64,000 nucleotides of DNA from VXPQ01 sp964608315 (GCA_964608315.1 CAZSNF010000012.1:1-64000), one strand, 5' to 3'; positions 7,721-17,721 are shown, numbered from the stretch's first letter. Notes: generated by a model from the sequence alone, not told the origin. Numbers and translations are program-made.

Positions 7721-8515
7721 TCAGTTACCCTCCCCCGTCTCCATTTCCTCGAGCGCCGGGAGCAACGTGTGCTTCACCCATCCGAAGTCAGGGTTTATCT
7801 CGAGCGCCCGCTCGAACGCCGTCCGGGCCTCTTCCAGATTGCCCCGGTCCATATAGACTATGCCGATGCGGGCGTACGTATCCTCATGACCCCATGAGGG
7901 CAAAACGGGGTCTTCGACCACTTCTTCCTGAAAAAGGCGGGCCGCTCTGTACATATCTTCCAGCGCGCGGTCCTTGTTGCCTCCCACAATGCGCGGAAGA
8001 TTATAGTCCGTAATGGCCTTCAGCAACACTACCCTCGGATTATCGGGGGCCAGTTCCTGAGCCCTGGACATGGCCCTGTTGAACTTGCGCGCCAGCGTAA
8101 CGGCCCGCAAAGGCCTTGCCTGCATTTTCTGACCATAGGCGGCCGAAAGCATTAACCATCCTTCGGCGAACGATTCGTCCCGATCAGTCGCCGCTTCGAG
8201 ATGGTCAATGGCGTAGTTGACGTACTCCAGGATTTGACGATTGTGATCCGAGCCATCCATTTCATACAGAATGTTGGCCAATTCGCTTGCCGCCGACGCG
8301 GCGTAGTAATGGGCGAATATGGCCAGGCTGTCGTCATGGAGGGCTTGCTCGAAAAGCGCACGGACCTTCAGGAGTTTGTCCTGATCGTCATGATTGGCTC
8401 CATCCGCCAGCATCTCCTTGCCTTCGAGCAAGAGCTGCCTGCTTGACTGTGCCTGAACGGGTACGCACCATGCAACAAGCGCTGCAAATACAATGATGGC
8501 GATCGAATTTCGCAT
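7721..8515 (-). CDS. Exported TPR-repeat protein
   Basis: A 264-residue protein with a Sec signal peptide (MRNSIAIIVFAALVAWCVPVQAQ) and a tetratricopeptide-rich body. The clearest TPR is at the C-terminus (TYARIGIVYMDRGNLEEARTAFERALEINPD split over about residues 217-246); weaker helical repeats fill residues 35-200. It is likely a periplasmic or outer-membrane scaffold. It is a single gene, preceded on its strand by the LOG-family gene with an 87-base gap. Bacteroidota genomes carry many such TPR proteins and the partner cannot be inferred. Confidence 0.8.
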   Translation of the reverse strand: MRNSIAIIVFAALVAWCVPVQAQSSRQLLLEGKEMLADGANHDDQDKLLKVRALFEQALHDDSLAIFAHYYAASAASELANILYEMDGSDHNRQILEYVNYAIDHLEAATDRDESFAEGWLMLSAAYGQKMQARPLRAVTLARKFNRAMSRAQELAPDNPRVVLLKAITDYNLPRIVGGNKDRALEDMYRAARLFQEEVVEDPVLPSWGHEDTYARIGIVYMDRGNLEEARTAFERALEINPDFGWVKHTLLPALEEMETGEGN

Positions 8516-8602
8516 GCCCCCGTTGTGTCAGGAAAAGATCAGACAGTTCAATAATAATGCAGAATGATACGTTGCGGGCGGACGAGGTTTCACGGCTCGG
8601 TA

Positions 8603-9379
8603 CTACTTTTCTTTCGGGGCCCGTTTGCGGGTCCGCCCGGATTCGCCCAGAATCCACCGGGGTTTCAGGTCAAGATGGAATTGCGCGTTGGCCGCCTGGA
8701 CGATGGCGGAAACGGCTTCTTCGGGAGAATCGGTTATGGTCCATCGCTCGGCGTCTTCCGGACTGATCGTGCCTTCCCGAACCATCGTGCCGGAAACAAA
8801 GTCGATCATTTCCGACCAGTATTCGGAGCCCATCACGATGACCGGCAAATCCATACTTTTCCCCGTCTGCACCAGCGTAAGCGTCTCGAATATCTCGTCC
8901 ATCGTGCCGAAGCCGCCCGGCAAGACCACGAACGCATAGGAATACTTGACCAGCATCACCTTGCGCACGAAAAAGTGGTCGAACTCCACCCACTCGTCCA
9001 GATACGGATTCGGTTCCTGCTCGCAGGGAAGCTCGATGTTGCAGCCGATGCTGGGTCCGCCCGCCTCGCGGGCTCCGCGGTTGGCGGCCTCCATGATACC
9101 GGGCCCGCCTCCCGTCATCACCGTGAACCCCGCGTTCGCCAGTTTGCCCCCCACCTCGCGGGCCAACTGGTAATAGACATGATCTTCGGGAAAACGCGCC
9201 GAGCCGAAAACCGTTACGCAAGGTCCCACGAAATGCAGTTTGCGAAAGCCCCGGAGGAACTCGAAGAAAATGCGCCCGGCGCTAACCAGTTCGGCCGCCC
9301 GCTTGCCCGGGCCGCTCAGGAAAAAGCGTTCTTCAAGGGTGCGTTTTTCGGAGCGGGCTGATTTGCGGGGGGCGTTCAT
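8603..9379 (-). CDS. LOG family protein (TIGR00730-type)
   Basis: A 258-residue member of the LOG/lysine-decarboxylase-like family with both diagnostic loops: GGGPGIMEAANRGA around residue 90 and PGGFGTMDEIFE around residue 155. Characterised LOG enzymes hydrolyse nucleoside 5'-monophosphates, releasing ribose 5-phosphate and a base (cytokinin activation in plants, nucleotide 5'-monophosphate nucleosidase in bacteria). Arg and Glu residues of the active site are in place. The N-terminal 50 residues form a basic/helical extension common in the longer bacterial subfamily. The C-terminal tail is Arg/Lys-rich. Probably monocistronic. Confidence 0.92.
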   Translation of the reverse strand: MNAPRKSARSEKRTLEERFFLSGPGKRAAELVSAGRIFFEFLRGFRKLHFVGPCVTVFGSARFPEDHVYYQLAREVGGKLANAGFTVMTGGGPGIMEAANRGAREAGGPSIGCNIELPCEQEPNPYLDEWVEFDHFFVRKVMLVKYSYAFVVLPGGFGTMDEIFETLTLVQTGKSMDLPVIVMGSEYWSEMIDFVSGTMVREGTISPEDAERWTITDSPEEAVSAIVQAANAQFHLDLKPRWILGESGRTRKRAPKEK

Positions 9380-9590
9380 CGTTCGGCGCGCACGCTATGC
9401 TATCGTATGGCGATCTCCTTACACGACTCTGTCCGACGGCGAACGAGGCCGTCCGGAGAAGATGCGCACAGCAAATCCCTTCATGGCCCGGCGTGTTTTG
9501 CGAGAAAAAGATTTCGTGAAACAAGGATACCGCCGGACGCCGTCAAGCGTTCCTTGAGTCATTGCTATCTGACCGGCGACGGATGCCCTC
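9380..9590. other. Intergenic spacer
   Basis: About 210 bases between the LOG gene and the end of the type III restriction gene. It presumably contains the LOG promoter. The plus-strand reading frame that crosses it runs antisense into the restriction gene and is not supported. Confidence 0.4.
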
Positions 9591-12146
9591 TCACCCCCGA
9601 AACAGCATCCCGTTCAGCCGCGCCTGCCACTCCTCCTCGTCAACAACCTCAAAGCGGACTACCTTGCTTCGCATTGCAGGAACGAATTGGGCCCAATCCG
9701 CCTTGCGGGCATGATCGCTGCAAATGTCGAAGACGGACCGCTTGTATTCGGTGTCTTCCGACCCCTTCAGATGAACGCCTTTGGTTTCGACTACGAAAAC
9801 CTGGTGAAAGTCATCATCCGCTTCGGATTCGTCGTCCCGCAACGTCACGATGAAATCGGCGTATATCCGCCGCGGCTTCCATCCCTGCACATAGTAATCC
9901 CTGCGAGTGCGGTTGCGATACCAAAAGAAGAGCCGGGCTTGTTGATCCAGATAGGTCGCCACCTTGTTCTCAAACTGGTTGAGATCGTCCTCCGTGGTGA
10001 TATCGAAAAGGTTCCGCTGGTAGGGACTGCCGTCCTCCCTGTTCGCCCGCTTGGCTTGTGGAGCCTCGATCTTTTCGGGCAGGCGATTGAAATCGAGGTC
10101 CTCTGTAACGACCAGAAAGCGCATCTCGCCTGACTTCAGGAGGCCGCGAAAGACTGCTCGCGACAGTCGGTCGCGCTCCATTTCGATCTGTCGGCGCAAC
10201 GCCTGAAGGATAAAAACATGATTGGCCGCCACGCGCTCGGACGGATAACGCGCAAGCAGCGCGCCGAAGGCGCGGCGAGCCAGGTCGCGCCCCCGCCACG
10301 GATTGGGCACCAGATCCAGCAGATGGCTTGCGGCGAAGAAGTAATCCACCGGATCGGCATCGCTGATTGAACCAGACCCATTCGTTCTTTCAACCCCGGA
10401 AACGTCGAACCCCGGAATGCTTGCGTCATCTGTCAGGTTTGCCCGCAACGCCACATCACCCTGATTTTCCTCGCCCACATCCAGATCGCCCAATGGAGTA
10501 ATGTCGATATCGTCCCAGGGAACCTTCGAGAGAATGTCCGCCTCGTAATGAACCAGACGCCAACCCTCCACATCCCGAATCATAAAGGCGGGGAGAACCA
10601 GATCGCGCGCCGCTTTCCGATAAGCATCCCGCTGCCGAGTCATCAGTTTCTCCGCTGGCCCGACCAGACTTTCGCCGGAAATCACTCTTCCTTCAAGGCC
10701 CTGCAATCCCTCCAGCCCGAACCCTTTCTTAACCTCTTTCAACAACTCCTTTCCACGACGACTGAAACAGAAGACGTAACTCTCGTCGAGCCAGGCAACG
10801 CCCGTCTTCCGCGCATACGGCTGCCGCAAAATGCGCCCCACAAGCTGCGTGATCCCCGTCTTCGACATCGGGTTGGCAAGGATCGTGAGAACGTAGGCGA
10901 ACGGACAATCCCAGCCTTCTTGCAGCGCCTGTTTGGTGATGATGAAACGGATCGGACAGTCGCGCGACATGAGGCCGCCAATGTCGTCCACCTCCTTGAG
11001 ATCGTCTTGCGCGCTGGTCTTGACCGCAATGTGCTCCACACCGACGCCGGGGTGCTGAAGAAGGTATTCACGCACATCGTCGGTATGAACGTACCCGGGC
11101 TTGCGCTGCTCCCTGCCCGTTCTTTCGACCTGAATTACGCAGATGGGCCGAATGTAGCTCCCGCTCTCCGCTTCGTGGCCACGCGCCTCTTCCTCCAGAC
11201 GCTCGCGGTGCTCGACCGACGCAAGCAGCGTGTCGCGCCAATCCCCGCTGACCTTGTTGCGAATATGCAGGTCCAGCTTGATCATCTCTTCGGCGTTAAG
11301 CTCCTGGCCCCGGATATCGACGAGCACATTGGCGTCCCTGGTCGGCGTAGCCGAAAGCTCCACGATCATGCACGGATTGAAGCCTTCGAGCGTAGCTTTT
11401 GCGTTGGGGCTGTACGCCTTGTGTCCCTCGTCGAGAATGATCAGGGGCTGCAGAAGACGCACTGTGTTGCCAAGCGAGGTCTTGATGTAGCGGCCCCAGA
11501 AGCCTGTCGTTTGCTCGAAGGTATCGAGATTGGGACATTCCTCCAGCATTTTGGCGTGCGCCGGAGAATCGTCGTCCGGAGGGAAAAACCTGTCGAAGCC
11601 CCCGCTGTCGTGAAACATCCGCAATGTGTCCTTTGTCTGCCGGTTAGCCGACGGGAGCATGAGCAAAAGGATACAAAGGTTCTCGGCAACGTCGCGCGGG
11701 CCGAAGGGCGTGGTTTTCTCGAAGATCCGCGTACGCTGACCAGACGAAAGATCAAGCTGCTGGCGGTAGGGGTGGTCGCGGTCCTTCAGCGCCTTGAGCG
11801 TCTGATTGTATATCTGCGTCGTGGGCACGATCCACAGAACAAGCCCGCGCTGACTCTGCCGAAAATGTGCGTTGACAAGGTCGATCACCTTCGTTGCGAG
11901 CAACGTCTTGCCGCCGCCGGTTGGAATCTTGAGGCAGAAGGCGGGCAGGTGACGCCCAAGTCCGTTGCGCCGCGGCAGATACGGTCGCGCGGGAACGGTC
12001 TTTTGCCATGCGCGCTGCACCCAGTCAAAGGCAATATCAGGATCCACCTCGCGCACCGATTTTTCCTTCTCGCGCCAGGTTGCAAGCTGCTCGACATATT
12101 CGCGCACCGTCGCCAGCGCTCGCTTCTGGTATTCCTTAAGCATCAT
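9591..12146 (-). CDS. res: Type III restriction endonuclease subunit Res
   Basis: An 851-residue superfamily 2 helicase-nuclease, the restriction subunit of a type III R-M system. It uses ATP to communicate along DNA between two inversely oriented unmethylated sites and then cleaves. Motifs in order: Walker A KIPTGGGKT (residues 73-81), ILDEGHKAY (motif II), ELSATPTR (motif III), QEGWDCPFA and QLVGRILRQP (motif VI). A C-terminal PD-(D/E)xK nuclease is visible as DFIVTLRDDE followed by VFVVETKG. All catalytic motifs are intact, so the enzyme looks functional. Its start overlaps the mod stop by four bases (ATGA), the standard coupled arrangement. Confidence 0.96.
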   Translation of the reverse strand: MMLKEYQKRALATVREYVEQLATWREKEKSVREVDPDIAFDWVQRAWQKTVPARPYLPRRNGLGRHLPAFCLKIPTGGGKTLLATKVIDLVNAHFRQSQRGLVLWIVPTTQIYNQTLKALKDRDHPYRQQLDLSSGQRTRIFEKTTPFGPRDVAENLCILLLMLPSANRQTKDTLRMFHDSGGFDRFFPPDDDSPAHAKMLEECPNLDTFEQTTGFWGRYIKTSLGNTVRLLQPLIILDEGHKAYSPNAKATLEGFNPCMIVELSATPTRDANVLVDIRGQELNAEEMIKLDLHIRNKVSGDWRDTLLASVEHRERLEEEARGHEAESGSYIRPICVIQVERTGREQRKPGYVHTDDVREYLLQHPGVGVEHIAVKTSAQDDLKEVDDIGGLMSRDCPIRFIITKQALQEGWDCPFAYVLTILANPMSKTGITQLVGRILRQPYARKTGVAWLDESYVFCFSRRGKELLKEVKKGFGLEGLQGLEGRVISGESLVGPAEKLMTRQRDAYRKAARDLVLPAFMIRDVEGWRLVHYEADILSKVPWDDIDITPLGDLDVGEENQGDVALRANLTDDASIPGFDVSGVERTNGSGSISDADPVDYFFAASHLLDLVPNPWRGRDLARRAFGALLARYPSERVAANHVFILQALRRQIEMERDRLSRAVFRGLLKSGEMRFLVVTEDLDFNRLPEKIEAPQAKRANREDGSPYQRNLFDITTEDDLNQFENKVATYLDQQARLFFWYRNRTRRDYYVQGWKPRRIYADFIVTLRDDESEADDDFHQVFVVETKGVHLKGSEDTEYKRSVFDICSDHARKADWAQFVPAMRSKVVRFEVVDEEEWQARLNGMLFRG

Positions 12147-13933
12147 CGGTCCAGCCTCTCGATCGCTTCGTATATCTGAAAGGGCAACTGCTGGAAATCG
12201 ATCCGGTAGCGGTGCAGGAACTCGCGGTCGAGGTACTTGGTGGGAGCAAATACAAGCTTCTTGCGGGGTCCGCTGTCGGGCAGGGCGCGGGCCTCCTTCA
12301 ACGTGAGCGCGAGATTCTTGAGCTCTTCGAGATTCGGCTCGTAAAGGAGGAAGACGTCGTGGGATTGGGTGCGGCCGATGAAGCCGGTCTTGCGATTGAT
12401 CTCGGCGGGGTCGAACTCCTGTCCGGTCGCGGTGAAGAAAATGTAGCCCGCCAACTTCTCCCAGCTTGGAAGATGGGTGCCGTCCAGGAGGGATTCCTGG
12501 CGCATGGGACGGCCGAGTTCGAAGTAGCTGAAGGTACCGCCGAGCCCCTCGGTACGTTCGACAACCGCCGTCTCACCAGCGACGACGAGTTCTCCTTTTT
12601 CGAATTTCCTCGATATTCGGTCGTAATCGTCCCTGTGCTGCTCCTCAATGGCCTTCACGGACCCCGTCAGTTTGTCGCTTAGCTTCGCCCATGTGATCTC
12701 CTCCCGCATCAACTCCGTCTTCTGTGTACCCGTGAAGGCGTATCCGTTGATGACGCGCCGGACACGCTCGGCGGTAATGTTATCCGCGTAGTCCTCGCAC
12801 TCGACGAGAATGAAGCGCCGGTTACCACCGTCTTCCTTGTTCTGCGCCAGGACGGCGTGGGCCGTCGTCCCGGAGCCCGCGAAAGAATCAAGAATGATGG
12901 AGTCGGGATCGGTGGCGATTTGGAGGATGCGGCGAACGAGGCGAGACGGCTTTACGGTGTTGAAAACATCTTCGGAGCGCTCGAATTGTAGCGTGGAAAC
13001 CAGTTCCTTCTTCGCCTCCTGCGTGTTGCCGACATCGGTGTGAAGCCAAAGAGTCTGCGGGATAACCCCCTTCCTAACATCGGTCAGGAATCGCTTGAGG
13101 CGGGGCATGCTGTCTCCGTTCTTGCCCCACCAAATGCGACCATCCTCGTCAAGATTGCGGAATTTCTCAATCGGTACAACAAAATACCGACCCACCGATG
13201 GTCCAAATGTATCGCCGGACGGGCTCGTGACTTCGTAGATCCCGCGGCTGTACGGATTTCTCGCGGTAAGATCGCTCGAAGACCACGGCCCCCGGGGATC
13301 GTCATCAGGATTCTTGTAACGTCCAGTCGCCCGCTCTCCACGCTTGATCAGATTGGGTCGCCATGCCTCGATTCGGCGCGCGTATGCCATCACGTAGTCG
13401 TGATCTTCCGAGAAGTACTTCGCGGTGTTCTTCGGAGAAAAAACCTTCTGCCAGATCGCGGTGGCCACGAAATTCTCCTCGCCGAACACCTCGTCCATCA
13501 AACACCGCAGATGGTGCACCTCGTTGTCGTCGATGGACACGAAAATCGCGCCATCCTCCGAGAGCAGCTCGCGCAGCAGTTTCAGGCGCGGCGTCATCAT
13601 GCAGCACCACTTGTCGTGGCGGGTCAGGTCGTCCCGGTCCACCACCTTGCCCAACCAGTTCTGCATCAGCGGCGAATTCACGTTGTCGTTGTACGCCCAG
13701 CCCTCATTGCCCGTGTTGTACGGCGGGTCGATGTACACGCACTTGACCTTGCCATGATAGGTCGGCAGCAGCGACTTCAGGGCGGCCAGGTTGTCGCCGT
13801 GGACGATCAGGTTATCGTGCAGGCTTGCCTTCTCGCTCAGCCCCTTCTCACGCACTGGCAGCATCTCGTGGAAGGGCGCCGCCAAGTGATGGTTCTCGAC
13901 GAAGACCTTGCCCTTGAAGTGAAGTCGCGGCAA
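12143..13933 (-). CDS. mod: Type III DNA methyltransferase Mod (adenine-N6)
   Basis: A 596-residue beta-class N6-adenine methyltransferase, the recognition and modification subunit of the R-M system. The catalytic DPPYNTG lies at residues 69-75, before the SAM-binding FAGSG at 351-355, the motif order of beta-class enzymes. The 270 residues between contain the variable target-recognition region. The start is TTG at 13933, supported by a strong GGAGGG ribosome-binding site about seven bases upstream; no ATG is better placed. No simple-sequence tract typical of phase-variable mod genes is visible inside the gene. Coupled to res by a 4-bp overlap. Confidence 0.96.
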   Translation of the reverse strand: MPRLHFKGKVFVENHHLAAPFHEMLPVREKGLSEKASLHDNLIVHGDNLAALKSLLPTYHGKVKCVYIDPPYNTGNEGWAYNDNVNSPLMQNWLGKVVDRDDLTRHDKWCCMMTPRLKLLRELLSEDGAIFVSIDDNEVHHLRCLMDEVFGEENFVATAIWQKVFSPKNTAKYFSEDHDYVMAYARRIEAWRPNLIKRGERATGRYKNPDDDPRGPWSSSDLTARNPYSRGIYEVTSPSGDTFGPSVGRYFVVPIEKFRNLDEDGRIWWGKNGDSMPRLKRFLTDVRKGVIPQTLWLHTDVGNTQEAKKELVSTLQFERSEDVFNTVKPSRLVRRILQIATDPDSIILDSFAGSGTTAHAVLAQNKEDGGNRRFILVECEDYADNITAERVRRVINGYAFTGTQKTELMREEITWAKLSDKLTGSVKAIEEQHRDDYDRISRKFEKGELVVAGETAVVERTEGLGGTFSYFELGRPMRQESLLDGTHLPSWEKLAGYIFFTATGQEFDPAEINRKTGFIGRTQSHDVFLLYEPNLEELKNLALTLKEARALPDSGPRKKLVFAPTKYLDREFLHRYRIDFQQLPFQIYEAIERLDR

Positions 13934-14163
13934 AGGATCCCTCCTCTAAATCTATTATTAACGTGTCTCCAGCGCTTTGCCCATCTTGCTGGCCCGGCGT
14001 CGCCAAACGCCCGCCTCTAAATTAAGCCGCATGTCGCCGCCATGCAACCGGCTCGCCATATTTTACGGAGGCGGAACGCACGGCAAAAAAAGAAACACAC
14101 CCCTGCCAACCAGAGCGGTCTTAAATAATTTAGGCGCCGAAATTTCGCGCCTTACTATTTTAA
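13934..14163. other. Intergenic region between divergent mod and mfd
   Basis: About 230 bases with several AT-rich islets (near 13945, 14017 and 14118). It carries the 15-mer CTTAAATAATTTAGG at 14120-14134, identical to the right arm of the inverted repeat at 4270-4285. Promoters of both genes should lie here; none is clear enough to call. Confidence 0.5.
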
Positions 14164-17100
14164 GTGGGCTTATTTTCAGGGCGGCCGAGGCGCGTTCCGG
14201 GAGGAGGGAGCAGGCCGCTAATCCCCGCCCTGCGAACATCCCGGCCCGTTTGGTCGTTTTCCGACGCGCCCGGCGCGCACAAAGCCCGCCATTACGACGG
14301 CGACTCCATATTTTTCTCCAAAAACCTGTTCAATCCCGTGGCTCTTGCTTCGATCTACAAGCAACTGGCCTCCACGGATGTCTTCCGCAAGGCGTCCGCA
14401 TGGTGCGAACGAATAGACCCCGAAGCCCCCTCGACGCTGCAAATAAAAGGGTTGGCCGGATCGGTCTCGTCTTTCCTGCTTGGGCGCCTCCACGAAACGG
14501 TCAGGGCAGCGAACGCCCTCTGCGTCTATGTCGCGCCGAACGAGGAAATAGCCGCCTGGGCGTTCGGCGATATCGCCCAACTGGTCGAGGAGGAAGGGGG
14601 CGCCATGCAACTCCCGGCCACGAAACACAAACCCTACGACGCCGAACAACTGGACGATCCGGCCCCGATCATCGCCCGGACCGATGTGCTGCAACAAATC
14701 GCCGGCGGATTTCGCGGCCTGATCGTAACAAGCGTCGAAGCGCTTGCGGAAATGGCGCCGCCCGCAGAAACGATCCGAAACCGCACGATTTCCATCGCTA
14801 CGGGGATGGCCATTCCGCCGGAAGACCTGGCGCAGCGGCTGGTGGAATCGGGCTTCGAGCACGTCGAGTTCGTGGAACGGCCCGGAGAAATAGCGCTTCG
14901 CGGCGGCATCCTCGACATCTATCCGTTTACCGGCTCGTGGCCCGTCCGGGCCGAATTTTTCGGCGACGACATCGAATCCCTGCGCGAATTCGATCCCCGG
15001 TCGCAACGATCCGTCAGCCGCCTGACTACCGCCCGCCTCGTTCCGAACACAGAGGGCAATCTGTCCGACGCCGTCGCGCGCGCATCCATCTTCGAACAAT
15101 TTCCCGAACGTACGCTGCTCGTCACCACGGACGAAGAGGGGCTGACAGAGCACGCCGCCGAACGGTTCGAGGCCGCCGAAAAAGCCTGGTGCCAGGCACT
15201 GCGCGAAAACCCCGAAGCGCCCGCCCCCGCTACGCGCTATCTCTCTGGCGAAGCCTTTGAGCAAGCCTTGCTCCTTCGCAATCGGATACTGCTTGGTTCG
15301 TTCGCCTCCGCAGGCGAACGCATCCTCCGGTTCGAGGCCGCCCCGCAACCGGATTTCAATGGAAATATCGGCCTGCTGCGCACCCGCATTCTGCACAACG
15401 CCGAACGCAGCGTCCGCACCTTTATCCTGTGCGAGAGCCGGGGACAGGAAACGCGCCTGTCCGAACTCCTCGACGACGAAACCGCACAGGAAAACGTCCG
15501 CATCTCCATCGAATCGCTGCACGAAGGATTCGAAATTCCCTCGCTCGGCCTGGCCGTCTACACGGACCATCAGATATTCAACCGCTATCACCGACCCTCC
15601 GCGCGCGGGCAAAAGAAACGGTACGGCGGCCTGGGCCTGCAAGCGCTGAAAAACCTCTCCCCCGGCGATTTCGTGGTGCATGTGGATTACGGGATCGGGC
15701 GCTTCGCCGGACTGCATCGCATCACGGTGCGGGAAAAGCAGCAGGAATCCGTCAAAGTGCTGTTTCGGGACGAGGACATCCTGTACGTCAATGTCAATGC
15801 GCTCCACAAACTTCACAAATATTCCGGCAAGGACGGGCGGACGCCCGCGCTCACCAAGCTGGGTTCGGGGCAATGGGAGCGAACGAAATCCCGCGCGAAA
15901 AGCAAGGTCAAGGACATTGCGCGGGACCTGATCGCACTCTACGCAAAGCGAAAAAAATCCGACGGAATCGCTTTCTCGCCGGACACGGTCTGGCAACGGG
16001 AAATGGAAGCCTCGTTCCGCTACGAGGACACGCCAGACCAGACCGCCGCCACAGACGCCGTCAAGGCCGATATGGAAACGGCGGCGCCCATGGATCGGCT
16101 TATCTGCGGAGACGTCGGGTTCGGCAAAACGGAAGTCGCCGTCCGGGCGGCGTTCAAGGCGGCGCAGGACGGCAAACAGGTGGCGATCCTCGCGCCTACG
16201 ACCATCCTTGCCGCGCAACATTTCAAAACCTTCTCGAAAAGGCTGGAAAAATATCCGGTCCACCTGGAAATGCTTTCGCGTTTCCGCTCCGCCGCCGAGC
16301 AAAAACTGATTGTCCGGCGCATCGCGGAAGGCGGCGTGGACATTGTGGTGGGTACGCATCGCCTGACCTCGCAGGATATCCGTTTCAAGAACCTGGGCCT
16401 GCTCATTATCGACGAGGAGCAACGCTTCGGGGTAGCCGTCAAGGAGCGCCTGCGGAAACTGCGCGCCGAAGTGGACACGCTTACCCTTACCGCTACGCCT
16501 ATCCCCCGAACGCTTAAATTCTCTCTGCTGGGCGCCCGGGATTTATCGCTCGTAACTACGCCGCCCCCGAACCGGCAGCCGGTCAACACGGAGATACATA
16601 CCTTCGACAAGGACCTGATCCGGGACGCCATCCTGTACGAAGTCAGCCGGGGCGGACAGGTCTTTTTTCTGCACAACAACATCTGCAATATCGACGAAAT
16701 GGCGGACACCCTGCGCCTCATCGCCCCGAACGTACGCATGCGAACGGCGCACGGACAAATGAAATCGAACGAACTGGAGCGGGTCATGGCGGATTTCATC
16801 GGCGGACGGTTCGACGTGCTCGTAAGCACCAGCATCATTGAGAACGGCCTCGACATACCCAACGCCAATACGATCGTCATCAACAAGGCCGACCGGTTCG
16901 GCCTCGCCGAACTGCACCAGCTTCGCGGGCGCGTCGGGCGTTCGGATCGGAAAGCCTTCTGCTACCTGCTTGTTTCGTCCATCCACGGACTGACGCGCGA
17001 AGCGCGACAGCGGCTGCAAGCCGTCGAAGAATTTTCGGACCTCGGAAGCGGGTTCAACCTGGCCATGCGCGATCTGGATATCCGGGGCGCGGGAAATCTC

Positions 17101-17709
17101 CTCGGCGGCGAGCAGAGCGGCTTTATCGACGAGGTCGGCTTTGAAACCTGGCGCAAGATTCTGGAAGAGGCCGTAACGGAACTCCGCGAAGAGGAATTTA
17201 CGGACGCGCTGGACGACAAGGCGGCTCCGCCCGCCCCCGAAACCGCGGTGGACATCGAGGCAGACGCCTTTCTCCCGGAAGACTATGTCTCAAACAATGT
17301 GGAACGGTTGAATATCTACCGCCGCATCAGCGAAGCCGAAGACATCCCGTCCCTGGAGACGCTGCGCGACGAAATGCAAGACCGTTTCGGGGACCTGCCC
17401 GCCGAAGCGGAGCACTTGTTCATCGCCGCCGAAATGAAATTCCTTGGCCAGTCGTTGCGCCTGCCCAGGGTGCTTTTCAAAAACGAACGGCTTTTCCTGT
17501 ACATGTCGTCCACGGAAAGCGATCCGTATTTCCACGAACATCTCTTCTACCGTTTTCTGGAGCAACTGAGCAACCTGGACCGTCGATACGTGCTGAAGGA
17601 AACAAAGAGCCGGACCGTGCGGGCGATCGTGCAGGAAGTGCCCGGACTTTCCGACGCCCACGAGATTCTGCGGCGCCTGCAACCCGAGCCCGCAAGCGTG
17701 GCGGCATAG
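14164..17709 (+). CDS. mfd: Transcription-repair coupling factor Mfd
   Basis: A protein of up to 1181 residues that displaces RNA polymerase stalled at DNA lesions and recruits UvrA. Order seen: UvrB-like N-terminal region (LRGGILDIYPF), RNA-polymerase-interaction segment (GDFVVHVDYGIGRFAGLHR), RecG-like translocase with ICGDVGFGKTEVAVRAAFK, IIDEEQRFGV, LTATPIPRTL and QLRGRVGRSDRKAFCYLL, then the C-terminal TRCF domain (VSNNVERLNIYRRI). The start is uncertain: the frame opens with GTG at 14164, but the first 50 residues are low complexity, and an internal GTG at 14338 just before ALASIYKQL is a reasonable alternative. No ATG occurs near the expected N-terminus. It converges with rsmG with a 12-base gap. 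Confidence 0.96.
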   Translation: MGLFSGRPRRVPGGGSRPLIPALRTSRPVWSFSDAPGAHKARHYDGDSIFFSKNLFNPVALASIYKQLASTDVFRKASAWCERIDPEAPSTLQIKGLAGSVSSFLLGRLHETVRAANALCVYVAPNEEIAAWAFGDIAQLVEEEGGAMQLPATKHKPYDAEQLDDPAPIIARTDVLQQIAGGFRGLIVTSVEALAEMAPPAETIRNRTISIATGMAIPPEDLAQRLVESGFEHVEFVERPGEIALRGGILDIYPFTGSWPVRAEFFGDDIESLREFDPRSQRSVSRLTTARLVPNTEGNLSDAVARASIFEQFPERTLLVTTDEEGLTEHAAERFEAAEKAWCQALRENPEAPAPATRYLSGEAFEQALLLRNRILLGSFASAGERILRFEAAPQPDFNGNIGLLRTRILHNAERSVRTFILCESRGQETRLSELLDDETAQENVRISIESLHEGFEIPSLGLAVYTDHQIFNRYHRPSARGQKKRYGGLGLQALKNLSPGDFVVHVDYGIGRFAGLHRITVREKQQESVKVLFRDEDILYVNVNALHKLHKYSGKDGRTPALTKLGSGQWERTKSRAKSKVKDIARDLIALYAKRKKSDGIAFSPDTVWQREMEASFRYEDTPDQTAATDAVKADMETAAPMDRLICGDVGFGKTEVAVRAAFKAAQDGKQVAILAPTTILAAQHFKTFSKRLEKYPVHLEMLSRFRSAAEQKLIVRRIAEGGVDIVVGTHRLTSQDIRFKNLGLLIIDEEQRFGVAVKERLRKLRAEVDTLTLTATPIPRTLKFSLLGARDLSLVTTPPPNRQPVNTEIHTFDKDLIRDAILYEVSRGGQVFFLHNNICNIDEMADTLRLIAPNVRMRTAHGQMKSNELERVMADFIGGRFDVLVSTSIIENGLDIPNANTIVINKADRFGLAELHQLRGRVGRSDRKAFCYLLVSSIHGLTREARQRLQAVEEFSDLGSGFNLAMRDLDIRGAGNLLGGEQSGFIDEVGFETWRKILEEAVTELREEEFTDALDDKAAPPAPETAVDIEADAFLPEDYVSNNVERLNIYRRISEAEDIPSLETLRDEMQDRFGDLPAEAEHLFIAAEMKFLGQSLRLPRVLFKNERLFLYMSSTESDPYFHEHLFYRFLEQLSNLDRRYVLKETKSRTVRAIVQEVPGLSDAHEILRRLQPEPASVAA

Positions 17710-17721
17710 ATATCCGGCGAA

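Noticed and set aside
10548..12179. 543-codon open frame antisense to res
   Set aside because: Overlaps the complete helicase-nuclease gene and has no family features.
14218..16422. 734-codon open frame antisense to mfd
   Set aside because: Mfd is unambiguous on the plus strand; the antisense frame has no recognisable domain and reflects codon bias of a GC-rich gene.
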